NCBI GenBank assembly: GCA_002721365.1
Contig: PBKC01000052.1
Location: 1 to 60,704, forward strand
DNA: 60,704 nt
Source: Rhodospirillaceae bacterium
Lineage (GTDB): Bacteria; Pseudomonadota; Alphaproteobacteria; GCA-2721365
Reading direction: 5' to 3'
Shown: positions 27,595 through 36,732 of the stretch, in pieces
How positions within the stretch are numbered: position 1 is the first letter of the stretch
Layout of the letters: each line of letters starts with the position of its first letter
Position numbers and translations under genes: made by a program
Notes under the pieces: generated by a model
Told to the model about the DNA's origin: nothing
The model's database searches: none
The model's input: only the letters and a program-made list of their open reading frames with translations

Positions 27595-29571
27595 GTGGAC
27601 CTGTCGGAATCTCTCCCTGCAACCAAACACCCGGCGGGAATAGCTATGGCCTCGCGACGGCTCGCGAAACCCAACGGCAGAAAGTGGCTCCGATCACCGC
27701 CCCAGGTGATCGCGTTAGGCTACGTGATCGTCGGCGCTCTTTGGATCATAGGCTCCGACCTCGCCCTGGACATCATGGTCGGCGCCGCCCCCGGCGCTTC
27801 GCTCTACCAGACCTGGAAGGGGTGGTTCTACGTCGCGGTGACCGGCGCGCTCCTGTATCTGGCGCTGGCGGCGGTGTGGAACCGGGTCGCGACGACCCAA
27901 TCCACGCTCGATATGGCGCTGGAAGCCGCCGGCGGCGGGGTGTGGCGTGTCGATATCGCGACCCAACGGGTCTTTACCTCGCCTCATCTCAAGAAGCGGC
28001 TGGGGCGCGAAAGCGAACTTGATCATTTGAGCGGGGAGGAATGGCGGGCGCTGATCCATCCCGACGACATCGCGATGGTCGATGCGGCCGCGGCACGCAC
28101 CATCGAGGATCCCGGGCATGAATTCTTCGTCCACTACCGGCTGAAACATGCCGACGGTACGTGGCGCTGGTTCCAGTCGCGCGGACACGTCCTCTGTAAC
28201 CGTCGAGGAGAAGCGGTACAGCTGACGGGAATCACCCTGGACGTTACCCACCTCGTCGAAACGGAAGAAGCAGCCCATCAGCAGGCGACCTACGACCCCA
28301 TGACAGGTCTTCTCTACCGGGACGCATTCACCCGTACCGTCGCGAGCCGCCTGACGTCGAAGGCGGAAGCGATCACGCCGCTGGTGCGACTGTCCCTTCG
28401 GCGCTTCTCGGACATCAACAACGCCTATGGGTTCAAAGTGGGAGACGACGTCCTCCGCCGGCTGGCGCGACGCCTGCTGGAGGCGGGCGGCGCGGGCACG
28501 ACCGTCGGGCGGATCGCCGGCGACGAATTCGCGCTGGTCTACCCCGACTGTGGATCGACCGGTGCGGCGGAGACGATGATCGACCGGCTGCTGGACGGGA
28601 CGACGGGTTCCATCGGTGTCGAGGGCTACGACATCCGCCTCGCCCCGGCGATCGGCGTCGCCTTCCACCCCTCCGACGGGGGAACCGCCGAGACACTGAT
28701 GTCGGCGGCAGGCTTTGCCCTGCAGGAGGCCCGTGAAACCCGCGACAGGCCGGTGTGTTATTACGCCAAGAACCTGGACGATGCGTACCGCAAGCGAATC
28801 GAAAGAAGCTCCGCACTCCGCAGTGCGGCCGGACGGCGCGAATTCGTGCTGCACTATCAGCCGGTGATCGCGCTGGCCGAGGAGCGAACAGCCGGTTTCG
28901 AAGCGCTGGTGCGATGGAACCATCCGCGGGACGGACTTCTGCCGCCCAACGAATTCATCCCCTTCGCCGAGATGCTCGGTCTCATCCATGAAATCGGCGC
29001 CTACGTGCTCGAAGAAGGTTGCGGCGAATGCGCGCGCTGGCAGCAGGACGAGCAGGACTTCTTCCTGGCCGTCAACCTGTCGCCCCGCCAGCTCGTCAGG
29101 CCCGAGTTGGCGCCGGAGATCGCCCGTATCCTGAAGGAGACCGGCTGGCCGGCGGATCGGCTGGAACTGGAGATCACAGAGACGGCGATTACCGAGGACT
29201 TCATTGCCGCGGCGGAGCGGCTGGGCCGATTGCGGGATCTAGGGGTCAAGATCGCCATCGACGACTTCGGGACCGGTTATTCGACCTTCACCTCGTTGCT
29301 GCGCCTGCCGATTACCAAGATCAAGATCGACCGCTCCTTCGTCACCCGCTACGGCGCCGATGACGAGGTTACGCTGATCGTCGATACCGTCGTCCAGATG
29401 GCGGACCGGCTAGGCATGGATACCACCGCCGAAGGGGTGGAGACCGAAGAGCAGGCCCAAAGGCTCAAGGATGCCGGGTGCGAAAGCGTGCAGGGCTATC
29501 TGTTCAGCCCTCCCGTACCATCTTCCGAAGCCAAGCCCTTGCTGACTCGGACCTGGCGGAACCGTCGCTGA
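27595..29571 (+). CDS. PAS-GGDEF-EAL membrane protein
   Basis: A 658-residue c-di-GMP protein. Two membrane helices (about 38-60 and 80-100) are followed by a PAS domain (about 105-220, with YRLKHADGTWRWFQSRG), a GGDEF domain with AGDEF at 308-312, and an EAL domain with GFEALVRWNHP (Glu436), DDFGTGYS and KIDRSF. The EAL motifs look complete; the GGDEF lacks an RxxD inhibitory site at the usual place. So it is probably a phosphodiesterase with an active or regulatory cyclase part. The start is GTG 27595; an ATG at 27646 is possible. Confidence 0.9.
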   Translation: MDLSESLPATKHPAGIAMASRRLAKPNGRKWLRSPPQVIALGYVIVGALWIIGSDLALDIMVGAAPGASLYQTWKGWFYVAVTGALLYLALAAVWNRVATTQSTLDMALEAAGGGVWRVDIATQRVFTSPHLKKRLGRESELDHLSGEEWRALIHPDDIAMVDAAAARTIEDPGHEFFVHYRLKHADGTWRWFQSRGHVLCNRRGEAVQLTGITLDVTHLVETEEAAHQQATYDPMTGLLYRDAFTRTVASRLTSKAEAITPLVRLSLRRFSDINNAYGFKVGDDVLRRLARRLLEAGGAGTTVGRIAGDEFALVYPDCGSTGAAETMIDRLLDGTTGSIGVEGYDIRLAPAIGVAFHPSDGGTAETLMSAAGFALQEARETRDRPVCYYAKNLDDAYRKRIERSSALRSAAGRREFVLHYQPVIALAEERTAGFEALVRWNHPRDGLLPPNEFIPFAEMLGLIHEIGAYVLEEGCGECARWQQDEQDFFLAVNLSPRQLVRPELAPEIARILKETGWPADRLELEITETAITEDFIAAAERLGRLRDLGVKIAIDDFGTGYSTFTSLLRLPITKIKIDRSFVTRYGADDEVTLIVDTVVQMADRLGMDTTAEGVETEEQAQRLKDAGCESVQGYLFSPPVPSSEAKPLLTRTWRNRR

Positions 29572-29643
29572 GGCCCCGGAACCGTTGAGACGTAAACGAA
29601 GCTGCGTGCGCGCGATTCCACTGCGGCAAACTGGTGGTGCCGC

Positions 29644-31041
29644 ATGTCGGTGATCCGCATGGCGCTATCGCGCATCGGTCAATGGCGAAGGGCATTCCTG
29701 CGGTCTCGCCTCCTCTGGGTGGCGATAGTCCTGGCGTTCCTGGTCGGAGGAACCTCGATCATCGAGCTTCTGGTAACCGACATTCATCAGCGCGAGGAGG
29801 CGATCGCTCAGGGGCGCCTGATCTCGGAACTCTCGACAATGCGGGCCCGCCTGGAGAGCGAGATCAACGCGTCGATCTACCGGGTTCAGGGGTTGATCGC
29901 GTTCGTTGCCGTGAACCCATCCATCGATGAAACGCAGTTTCGCGCGCTCGCCGCCGAAATGGTCCGGGACGGCTCACATATAAGGAATATCGGCCTGGCG
30001 CCCGGAAACGTCCTCCGCTTCATTTTTCCCCGCAAAGGCAACGAGGGAGCAATCGGTCTCGACTATCGCGAAACGCCGTCTCAATGGCCGGACGTCAAGC
30101 GGGCGATGGCCCTCGGGCAGACGGTGATCACAGGACCGATCCGTCTCGTCCAGGGCGGAACCGCGCTCGTTGCGCGAACGCCCATCTACGCCATTCGGCA
30201 AAGCTTCAACCGGCCCGGAGAGCGATACTACTGGGGCATGGGGTCGATTGTACTGAGCGACTCATCGCTGTTTGCCGAGAGTTTCGCTCCCAGGCATTCG
30301 AATGCGGGTCTTGCCGTCCGTAACTCTCTCGGCGTTCTGTTCGGCGATCCCGCGGTGTTCGACGAACCATCGGTCGTACTGCCGGTACGGGTCCCAGGTG
30401 ATTACTGGGAAATCGCGGCGATGCAGACGGAACCACCGACCTTTCTGGACCAGGCGGTCTGGGAAACCCGCCTTCTCGGTTACGGTCTTCTCGCGATCCT
30501 TCTGGTCGTCTTCGTATTGCTGGCGACGTCCTATAGACGGCGCATGCAGGACTCGCTCGAAGACGCGTTGACCGGCCTTCCGAACCGCCGTCTCCTGATC
30601 AATCGACTGGAGATGCTGATTCCGCTGCAGCTTCGACGAGGCGGCCAGCTTTATGTTCTGTTCGTCGATCTAGACGGGTTCAAACCGGTCAACGACAGCT
30701 TCGGGCATGCTGCCGGCGACCATCTGCTGGTCGCACTGGCCAAGCGCCTTCGCGAGAACACGCGTCGTAACGACACCGTGGCACGAACCGGCGGGGATGA
30801 ATTCATCGTGGCGCTTCCCGACATCGCGTCACACAGCCATGCGGAAGCCATAGCCGCCAAACTTCGAGCCGAGGTGTTCCGGACCGTCGATTTCAACGGT
30901 CATCAGATCAGCGTCGGGTGCAGTATCGGGATGGCGAGCGTGCCGGCGGATGCCCGCGACATGGACACACTTCTCAGCGTGGCGGATCAGCGCATGTATG
31001 CGATCAAGCAACAGAACAAGCGGGCCGCAACGACAGCCTAG
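29644..31041 (+). CDS. CHASE-domain diguanylate cyclase
   Basis: A 465-residue membrane protein. A first helix (about 21-45) is followed by a periplasmic CHASE-type domain (about 60-265, with SEINASIYRVQGLIAFVAVNP), a second helix (about 275-297) and a GGDEF domain with DALTGLPNRR, LFVDLDGFKPVNDSFGHAAGD and TGGDEF (GGDEF at 383-387). RRND five residues before TGGDEF's Gly pair is an RxxD inhibitory site. It should make c-di-GMP in response to an extracytoplasmic ligand. It follows the GGDEF-EAL gene by 72 bases. Confidence 0.92.
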   Translation: MSVIRMALSRIGQWRRAFLRSRLLWVAIVLAFLVGGTSIIELLVTDIHQREEAIAQGRLISELSTMRARLESEINASIYRVQGLIAFVAVNPSIDETQFRALAAEMVRDGSHIRNIGLAPGNVLRFIFPRKGNEGAIGLDYRETPSQWPDVKRAMALGQTVITGPIRLVQGGTALVARTPIYAIRQSFNRPGERYYWGMGSIVLSDSSLFAESFAPRHSNAGLAVRNSLGVLFGDPAVFDEPSVVLPVRVPGDYWEIAAMQTEPPTFLDQAVWETRLLGYGLLAILLVVFVLLATSYRRRMQDSLEDALTGLPNRRLLINRLEMLIPLQLRRGGQLYVLFVDLDGFKPVNDSFGHAAGDHLLVALAKRLRENTRRNDTVARTGGDEFIVALPDIASHSHAEAIAAKLRAEVFRTVDFNGHQISVGCSIGMASVPADARDMDTLLSVADQRMYAIKQQNKRAATTA

Positions 31042-31063
31042 CCCGATCGGAGCACCGCTGGGC

Positions 31064-31297
31064 TCAGCTTCCGTTCACCCCTTCGAGCAGACGCTCGATC
31101 TCGTGCAGGTTACGGTCGATCTGGGCGATCTCCGCGCCGATGCCGCCCATGGTACCGCTCGTATCGCCGTTGAGCAGCTTCGCGAGCCGACGGAGATTTT
31201 CGTTCAGCTCTTTGATGCTGGAGGCTGCTTCTTCCAATGCGTCGTGCCTCGCAGCCGACGCGGTGCCATTCCCTATCTCGCCGTATTCATCCATCAT
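31064..31297 (-). CDS. Small coiled-coil hypothetical protein
   Basis: A 77-residue acidic helical protein. The central stretch LEEAASSIKELNENLRRLAKLL and the tail IAQIDRNLHEIERLLEGV have heptad-like leucine/isoleucine spacing that suggests coiled coil. No cysteines, no signal peptide, no known family. It sits convergent with the diguanylate cyclase and upstream (on its strand) of nothing else; expression is uncertain. Confidence 0.5.
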   Translation of the reverse strand: MMDEYGEIGNGTASAARHDALEEAASSIKELNENLRRLAKLLNGDTSGTMGGIGAEIAQIDRNLHEIERLLEGVNGS

Positions 31298-31389
31298 CTA
31301 CTCGGTTCACGCGTCCTGCCTGCTTGATCCTCTGGCTACTATCGTGCAGGAACCATTACGCGGCCGTTAATAAACTAGATCAGAAACTT

Positions 31390-32091
31390 TCAAAGACCGA
31401 GCCAGCCATGCATCACCGCTGGGTCGTCGCTCAGGCGTTCCGTCTCGCCTTCCCAACGCACACGGCCCTTTCCCATCACGACGACACGATCCGCCAGGGC
31501 CGTGGCGAACGCGAAGTTCTGTTCGACCAGAAGGGTCGAGAGCCCTTCCGTCTTTAGGGTCGCGAGGCAAGCACCGATCTCCCGGATGACCGTCGGCGCC
31601 AACCCCTCTGTCGGTTCATCGAGGATCAGAAGCCGGGCGTTCGTGAGCAGGGCGCGTGCGATCACCAGCATCTGCTGCTCTCCGCCCGAAAGGGTCCCGC
31701 CTCCGGACTCCGACCGTTCGGCAAGACGGGGAAACAGACCGTAGACCCGCTCCAGCGTCCAGCCCTCCGCCCCGGCGCCGCGCATCGCGACGGCAAGGTT
31801 CTCGCGCACGGTCAACGACGGGAAGACCCCCCGCGTCTCCGGCACATAGGCGACGCCGGCACGCGCCACGGCATGCGTCGGAAGGCCGTCCACCGGTTGG
31901 CCGGCCAGCCGGACTGAGCCGCTCCGCCGCCGCACCAGTCCCATGATCGCCTTGAGGGTGGTGGTCTTGCCTGCACCGTTCCGCCCGAGGAGGGCGGTGA
32001 CGCCGCCTTCGGGAACCGCAAACGACACCCCCTGGACGACATGACTGCGGTCGTACCAGGCATTCAACCCTTCGACGGCGAGCAGGCTCAT
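31390..32091 (-). CDS. livF: Branched-chain amino acid ABC transporter ATP-binding protein LivF-type
   Basis: A 233-residue ABC ATPase: Walker A GRNGAGKTT, LSGGEQQML signature and LILDEPTEGL Walker B, with the C-terminal shape of LivF. The ATG at 32091 overlaps the livG stop by four bases; the longer upstream frame is a shadow of livG. Confidence 0.94.
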   Translation of the reverse strand: MSLLAVEGLNAWYDRSHVVQGVSFAVPEGGVTALLGRNGAGKTTTLKAIMGLVRRRSGSVRLAGQPVDGLPTHAVARAGVAYVPETRGVFPSLTVRENLAVAMRGAGAEGWTLERVYGLFPRLAERSESGGGTLSGGEQQMLVIARALLTNARLLILDEPTEGLAPTVIREIGACLATLKTEGLSTLLVEQNFAFATALADRVVVMGKGRVRWEGETERLSDDPAVMHGWLGL

Positions 32092-32834
32092 CCGCCACTG
32101 CCCATATAGCGCTCGCGGACGATCGCCGAGTCCCGGACCTTTTCGGGGGCCCCGGTCAGGAGCACCCGGCCCTGGTCGAGCACCGTGATCCTGTCGGCGA
32201 TGCCAAAGACGACATCCATGTCGTGTTCGATCAGAACGACGGTGATGCTGCGCGGCAGGCCAGCGATCAGGTGCCGCATCGCCTCGGTCTCTTCGGGGCT
32301 CATTCCCGCTGTGGGCTCGTCGAGAAGCAGGACCTTCGGCGCCGCGGCAAGCGCGAGACCGATTTCCAGCTGACGCTGCATCCCGTAGGAGAGTTGCCGG
32401 ACGATCGTGTCGCCGACCATGTTCAGCCCAACCGACCCGGCGATCTCCCGTGCCTTTTCGGCAAGTGACCGGTAGTGCCCGAAACCCCGCCAGAACACCC
32501 GTCCGACCCCGCCGGCAATGGCCAGCGCGGTTTCCAGGTTCTCGGCAACGGTCATGTCGGGAAATGGATTGTTGCGCTGGAAGGATCGTGACAGGCCGGT
32601 CCTGGCGCGCGCGTCGGGACCGGCCGCCGTCACGTCCTCTCCTTCCAGAAGCACTTGCCCGGCGTCCGGGCGAAGAGCGCCCGCGAGAAGGTTGAACAAG
32701 GTCGTCTTGCCGGCGCCATTGGGGCCGATGACGGCATGGCGCGCGCCCCGCTCGAACCCGATCGACAAGGAGTCGGTGACGGTGAGCGCGCCAAAGCGCT
32801 TGACCAGCGAACGGGCTTCGAGCGACGGCGTCAC
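32088..32834 (-). CDS. livG: Branched-chain amino acid ABC transporter ATP-binding protein LivG-type
   Basis: A 248-residue ABC ATPase with Walker A GPNGAGKTTLFNLLAG, the SYGMQRQLEIGLALA signature (an S-x-G-x-Q-R variant), VLLLDEPTAGMSPEE and the LivG-typical SRSFQRNNPFPDMTV. It pairs with LivF at the membrane. It overlaps livM and livF by four bases each. Confidence 0.94.
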   Translation of the reverse strand: MTPSLEARSLVKRFGALTVTDSLSIGFERGARHAVIGPNGAGKTTLFNLLAGALRPDAGQVLLEGEDVTAAGPDARARTGLSRSFQRNNPFPDMTVAENLETALAIAGGVGRVFWRGFGHYRSLAEKAREIAGSVGLNMVGDTIVRQLSYGMQRQLEIGLALAAAPKVLLLDEPTAGMSPEETEAMRHLIAGLPRSITVVLIEHDMDVVFGIADRITVLDQGRVLLTGAPEKVRDSAIVRERYMGSGG

Positions 32835-33772
32835 GTGGCAGCCTCACGACGACGTTTCAAGCGCCGCAAGGCGCCGTAGAGCCCCCGGTCGGCGAACATC
32901 ACCACCAGCACGAAGAACAATCCCAGGAAGAACATCCAGTAGGTCGTGACATCGCTGAGCTGGTGCTTGAGCAGGGTGACCACCGCCGCCCCGATGACCG
33001 GCCCCAGAAGGCTGCCCATGCCACCGACGATCACCACGATCAGGACCTCGCCGGACACCGTCCAGGTAAGGAACTCGGGCGAGACGAAATAGTCGCGCTG
33101 GGCGGCGAGCGCGCCCGCAAGACCGGCGAAGGCCGCGGCGATGACATACGCGCCGAGCTTATAGCGCTCGACCGGGCAGCCGAGCGCGCGGGCCCGGCTC
33201 TCACTCTGATGGATGGCGGTCAGCAGCCGGCCGAAAGGCGAGCGCGCCACCAGATCGAGGGCAAGGAAGCTCAAAAACGCAAGGACGAGTGCGAACAGCG
33301 CGAAGTCGGCAGGATCGTCGAGAACGAGGCCGATCGTCCCCAGATCGGGGCGGATGATTCCGCCCATACCGTCGTCACCGCCCAGCGCCTCGCTGCGGAA
33401 CACCCAAGCATGCACCATCTGTCCGACGGCGAGGGTGATCATGATGAAGAACACGCCCTTCAACCGCACCACGAACACGCCGACGATGAGCGCAAGGGCC
33501 ATCGCTGCGGCAACCGCGACGGCCATCGCCGGAAGGCCCCCGAGGCCGAGCAGGCTTCCCGCCGCCGCCATCCCGTAGGCGCCGACACCGAAGAACGCGG
33601 CATGTCCCAGCGACACCATCCCGGTATAGCCGGCGAGCAGATCGAGGCTCATGGCGAAGATCGCCAGGATGGCGATCTCGGTCAGCAGGTCCTTTCCGAA
33701 GAATCCCGAGAACGCCCAGCTCGCCCCGGCAGCCACGATCAGGACGGCGAGCGTGACGAGACGAAGGGTCAC
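32831..33772 (-). CDS. livM: Branched-chain amino acid ABC transporter permease LivM-type
   Basis: A 313-residue permease with about ten helices and the LivM motifs SLDLLAGYTGMVSLGHAAFFGVGAY (in part) and GCPVERYKLGAYVIAAAFAGLAGAL. The start is GTG at 33772, overlapping the livH stop as GTGA. The longer frame to 34750 reads through livH in another frame and is rejected. Confidence 0.93.
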   Translation of the reverse strand: MTLRLVTLAVLIVAAGASWAFSGFFGKDLLTEIAILAIFAMSLDLLAGYTGMVSLGHAAFFGVGAYGMAAAGSLLGLGGLPAMAVAVAAAMALALIVGVFVVRLKGVFFIMITLAVGQMVHAWVFRSEALGGDDGMGGIIRPDLGTIGLVLDDPADFALFALVLAFLSFLALDLVARSPFGRLLTAIHQSESRARALGCPVERYKLGAYVIAAAFAGLAGALAAQRDYFVSPEFLTWTVSGEVLIVVIVGGMGSLLGPVIGAAVVTLLKHQLSDVTTYWMFFLGLFFVLVVMFADRGLYGALRRLKRRREAAT

Positions 33773-34650
33773 GACCGCCCCTTCAGGGGGATGAGCCCGC
33801 CCGGACGGACCAGCAGAACGATGGCCATCGCCGCATAGATCGCGACGCTCGCCAGCGCCGGCGCGAAGACCTGCCCGAAGGTCTGGACCAATGCGATCAG
33901 CAGAGAGCCGATCACCGCGCCCGAAAGGCTGCCGGGACCGCCGACGACGACCACGATCAATGCGAGCACCAGCACGCTCATGTTCATGCCGGGATAGACC
34001 GACAGCACCGGCGCGGCGACGACGCCGGCGAGGCCCGCCAAGCCGCAACCCAGGCAGAACACGCCGAAGAACAGCCGCCCGATGTCGATCCCGAGGGCCG
34101 CCGCCATGTCGCGGTCGTCGACGCCCGCCCGGACCCTGGCGCCGAGGCGGGTACGCTCCAGCACCAGATAGAGGCCGACCGCGACCGCCGCACCGACGGC
34201 GATCACGAACAGCCGATAGACTGGATATGTCTGGCCAAGAAGCGTGACGCTGCCGTCGAGCCCTGCCGGGGCTTCCAGCCCGTGGCTCTGGCTGCCCCAC
34301 ACCCAGCGCACGGCATCGAGCCCCATGAAGATCAAACCGAAGGTCGCCAGCACCTGCTTCATCGGGTTCGCCGCCTGCAAGCGGGCAAGCAGCAGCCAAT
34401 GGAGTATGGCCCCCAGCAGAGCCACCGCCACCGGGGCCAAGACCAGGGCCAGCCAGAACGAGCCACTGGCCTGGGCGACCGCATAACCCACATAGGCCCC
34501 GACCATGTAGAGGGTGCCATGGGCGAGATTGATGAAGTTCATCAGCCCGAACACCACGGACAGCCCCACCGAGAGCAGGAACAGAAGGCTTGCGAGCTGG
34601 AAAGCGTTCAGAACCTGGATGGCGACGAACGCCGGATCGGTCAGGGCCAT
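33769..34650 (-). CDS. livH: Branched-chain amino acid ABC transporter permease LivH-type
   Basis: A 293-residue permease. LLSVGLSVVFGLMNFINLAH and the later VVVVGGPGSLSGAVIGSLLI are LivH signatures. The ATG at 34650 gives the family start; the frame to 34830 translates repeat sequence. First of four translationally coupled genes (HMGF). The binding protein gene lies upstream beyond a repeat-filled gap of about 320 bases. Substrates of such systems include leucine, isoleucine, valine, amides and urea; the sequence does not decide. Confidence 0.93.
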   Translation of the reverse strand: MALTDPAFVAIQVLNAFQLASLLFLLSVGLSVVFGLMNFINLAHGTLYMVGAYVGYAVAQASGSFWLALVLAPVAVALLGAILHWLLLARLQAANPMKQVLATFGLIFMGLDAVRWVWGSQSHGLEAPAGLDGSVTLLGQTYPVYRLFVIAVGAAVAVGLYLVLERTRLGARVRAGVDDRDMAAALGIDIGRLFFGVFCLGCGLAGLAGVVAAPVLSVYPGMNMSVLVLALIVVVVGGPGSLSGAVIGSLLIALVQTFGQVFAPALASVAIYAAMAIVLLVRPGGLIPLKGRS

Positions 34651-34697
34651 CGGGCGGCGCCGTGTTCCTGGGTGGCCTCCTCGCTGCCACATTCTCT

Positions 34698-34804
34698 CGT
34701 CGTCCCATGGCTCGGCCATGGGATCCACGACTTGAAGACCCCCGCCGCATGAGAAACGGGGCCGCCGAAAGTCGTGGATGGCACGATCAAGTCGTGCCAT
34801 GACG
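34698..34804. repeat. Type E palindromic repeat in the SBP-livH gap
   Basis: Begins CGTCGTCCCATGGCTCGGCC with its inverse CCATGGGATCCACGACTT and ends GTCGTGCCATGACG. The inner GATCAAGTCGTGCCATGACG is related to GCAACTTGATCGTGCCATCC at 50422-50441. This and the next repeat fill the gap 34651-34974. Confidence 0.65.
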
Positions 34805-34860
34805 CGCGAGAGGGTCGGGAAAGGGACCACTGCGGCGGTGCAACCGCAACCGCCCGTCCG

Positions 34861-34935
34861 CCGTCGCCCCCGCGAAGGCGGGGGCCCACCGATGGCGCGC
34901 CGTTCCTGGGTTCCCGCCTGCGCGGGAACGACGAT
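34861..34935. repeat. Type A palindromic repeat, copy 2 (inverted)
   Basis: CGTCGCCCCCGCGAAGGCGG then GTTCCCGCCTGCGCGGGAAC, ending ACGACG. It is the type A unit in the opposite orientation to copies at 644 and 54329. Confidence 0.75.
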
Positions 34936-34974
34936 CTCAGCGAGGTCGGCAGCGATGCCGCCCTCGCGGTGAGT

Positions 34975-36156
34975 CTACCGCCCATCCATGACGCAGCCGT
35001 TCGCAGGATCGCGGACGGCCGGCAACGTATCGACCACAACCTGACGGACGGCGCCGTCGACCAGCCGGGTCTCGAAGATGAAGATGTCCTGGACGATGTT
35101 ATTGGTCGACGGATCGATCTCGAGCCGGCCGCGCGGACCCTCGAAATGCACGGCGCGCATGGCGTCGACCAGCGCCGCCTTGTCGGCCGCGCTTCCCCCC
35201 GTCGCCTTCAGCGCCTCGACGATCAGCCGGCCGGTGTCGTAGCCCTGGACGGCGTATTCGGAGCCGATGCGCCCGGTCCGCGCGCGGAACGCGTCCTGAA
35301 ACGCAGCATTGACCGGCGTATCGATGGACGGAACGTAGTTGAGGGCTCCGATGAAGCCCGCGGCCGCCTCGCCTTCGGCCGGGAGCTGCAACGGCGAGGT
35401 CAGCCAGCCGGCACCGGCGAGCTGCAAGTCTTCGCGAAGGCCGAACGCATCGTACTGCTTCACGAACTGCACGGCGGGACCACCGGCGAAGAACACGTAA
35501 AGCAGGTCGGGTTCCGCCGCACGGGCCTTGGCGAGATAAGGGGCGAAGTCCTTGGTCTCGGCGAGCGGCGGATAGTCCTCACCGACGATCGTTCCGCCCG
35601 CCCCTTCGAACGCCGTCCGAAAGGCGTCCATCATCTGGCGGCCCGCCGCATAATCAGCCGCCATCAGATAGGCGGTCTCGTAGCCCTTGGCCTTGAGCCA
35701 AGGGCCCATGCCGCGATTGATCTGGCTGTTGGAGAACGAGGTGCGGAGCACCCACCGGCTGCACTTCGGCCCGGTCAGGTCGTCATTGCCGGCGTTGGGA
35801 ATGATCATCGGCATGCCGACGCCATCGACGAAGTCGCGAAGCGCGCCGGCGACGTTCGAGGCGACCGGCCCCACCAGCATGTCGACCTTGTCCTGGTAGA
35901 TGAGCTTCCGCGCCTTGGCGAGCGCCACCGAAGGCTTCACCTCAGTGTCCTCGCGGACCAGCTCGATCTCCTGGCCCGTCTCGGCCCCGAAAGTCTCAAT
36001 GGCGAGCGCCAAGCCTTCGGTGATGTCCTCGCCGAGCGAGGCATAAACGCTCGAATAAGGCAGGAGCAGCCCCACCTTGACGGGCTCCGCCCCCGCGCCC
36101 CCTGTAGACAGGACAACGGCCGCAGCGATACCGGCGGCCCAACGCGCAATCCTCAT
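34975..36156 (-). CDS. ABC transporter substrate-binding protein (LivJ/K-like)
   Basis: A 393-residue periplasmic receptor: a signal peptide (about 1-22), then VKVGLLLPYSSVYASLGEDI and DMLVGPVASNVAGALRDF, both typical of type 1 Leu/Ile/Val-binding folds. A GTG at 36162 is possible, but the ATG at 36156 has GGGGGAG at a better distance. Cys pair in KCSRW and NGCVMDGR could form a disulfide, as in some amide or urea receptors. It stands upstream of livHMGF on the same strand, separated by two repeats that could uncouple its expression from the membrane parts. Confidence 0.9.
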   Translation of the reverse strand: MRIARWAAGIAAAVVLSTGGAGAEPVKVGLLLPYSSVYASLGEDITEGLALAIETFGAETGQEIELVREDTEVKPSVALAKARKLIYQDKVDMLVGPVASNVAGALRDFVDGVGMPMIIPNAGNDDLTGPKCSRWVLRTSFSNSQINRGMGPWLKAKGYETAYLMAADYAAGRQMMDAFRTAFEGAGGTIVGEDYPPLAETKDFAPYLAKARAAEPDLLYVFFAGGPAVQFVKQYDAFGLREDLQLAGAGWLTSPLQLPAEGEAAAGFIGALNYVPSIDTPVNAAFQDAFRARTGRIGSEYAVQGYDTGRLIVEALKATGGSAADKAALVDAMRAVHFEGPRGRLEIDPSTNNIVQDIFIFETRLVDGAVRQVVVDTLPAVRDPANGCVMDGR

Positions 36157-36216
36157 CGTCACTCCCCCTCGGCGCCCGGTTCCCGGTGCGCTTTCGCCCT
36201 TTATAGCATGCGCCGG

Positions 36217-36714
36217 TCAGCGCAAGGCCAGCACGAAGGCGGCCATCGCGGCGATCGATGCCAGCGTCCGCACGTGGTTCCAGGCGGTCCAAACCGAGAG
36301 ATACCGTGCCCAAAGCGAAGCACCTTCGGCGCTGTCGGGTGCGACGGCGGCGAGCTTCTGATTCAGGGGAACGTTGAAGATCATCGTCACCAGGATGATG
36401 CCGACCAGATAAAGAACACTGCCCGCAAAGTGAAAGACGGCGGCACCCTCGTTCCACTGGACGATCGACAGCACTGCCAGAACTACCGACAGAGCGGCCG
36501 TCCCGAAGAACGCCGCAAAGAACAGCGGATTGATGATCGCCACGTTGATCGACTGCATTGCCGCGATCCCCTTCTCCGCCGGAAGCCGTGCGAACGCCGT
36601 CATGATGCAGACAGAGAAGATGAAGAACAGGCCTGCCATCAGACCGCTGCCCAAGGTAGCCGCGAACGTAAGGATGTCGGTTAGAGTCCCACCCATGCCC
36701 AAAGTCTCCGTCAA
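36217..36714 (-). CDS. DUF1772 (anthrone oxygenase-like) membrane protein
   Basis: A 165-residue membrane protein with four hydrophobic helices: ILTFAATLGSGLMAGLFFIFSV, INPLFFAAFFGTAALSVVLA, AGSVLYLVGIILVTMIFNVPLN and SIAAMAAFVLAL, with NVPLN(QKL) before a long loop. This is the DUF1772 pattern, related to anthrone oxygenases and widespread in bacteria. Physiological role unknown here. It lies between the binding protein gene and the oxidoreductase gene on the same strand. Confidence 0.85.
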   Translation of the reverse strand: MTETLGMGGTLTDILTFAATLGSGLMAGLFFIFSVCIMTAFARLPAEKGIAAMQSINVAIINPLFFAAFFGTAALSVVLAVLSIVQWNEGAAVFHFAGSVLYLVGIILVTMIFNVPLNQKLAAVAPDSAEGASLWARYLSVWTAWNHVRTLASIAAMAAFVLALR

Positions 36715-36732
36715 AATAAGCCGTGATGCGGG

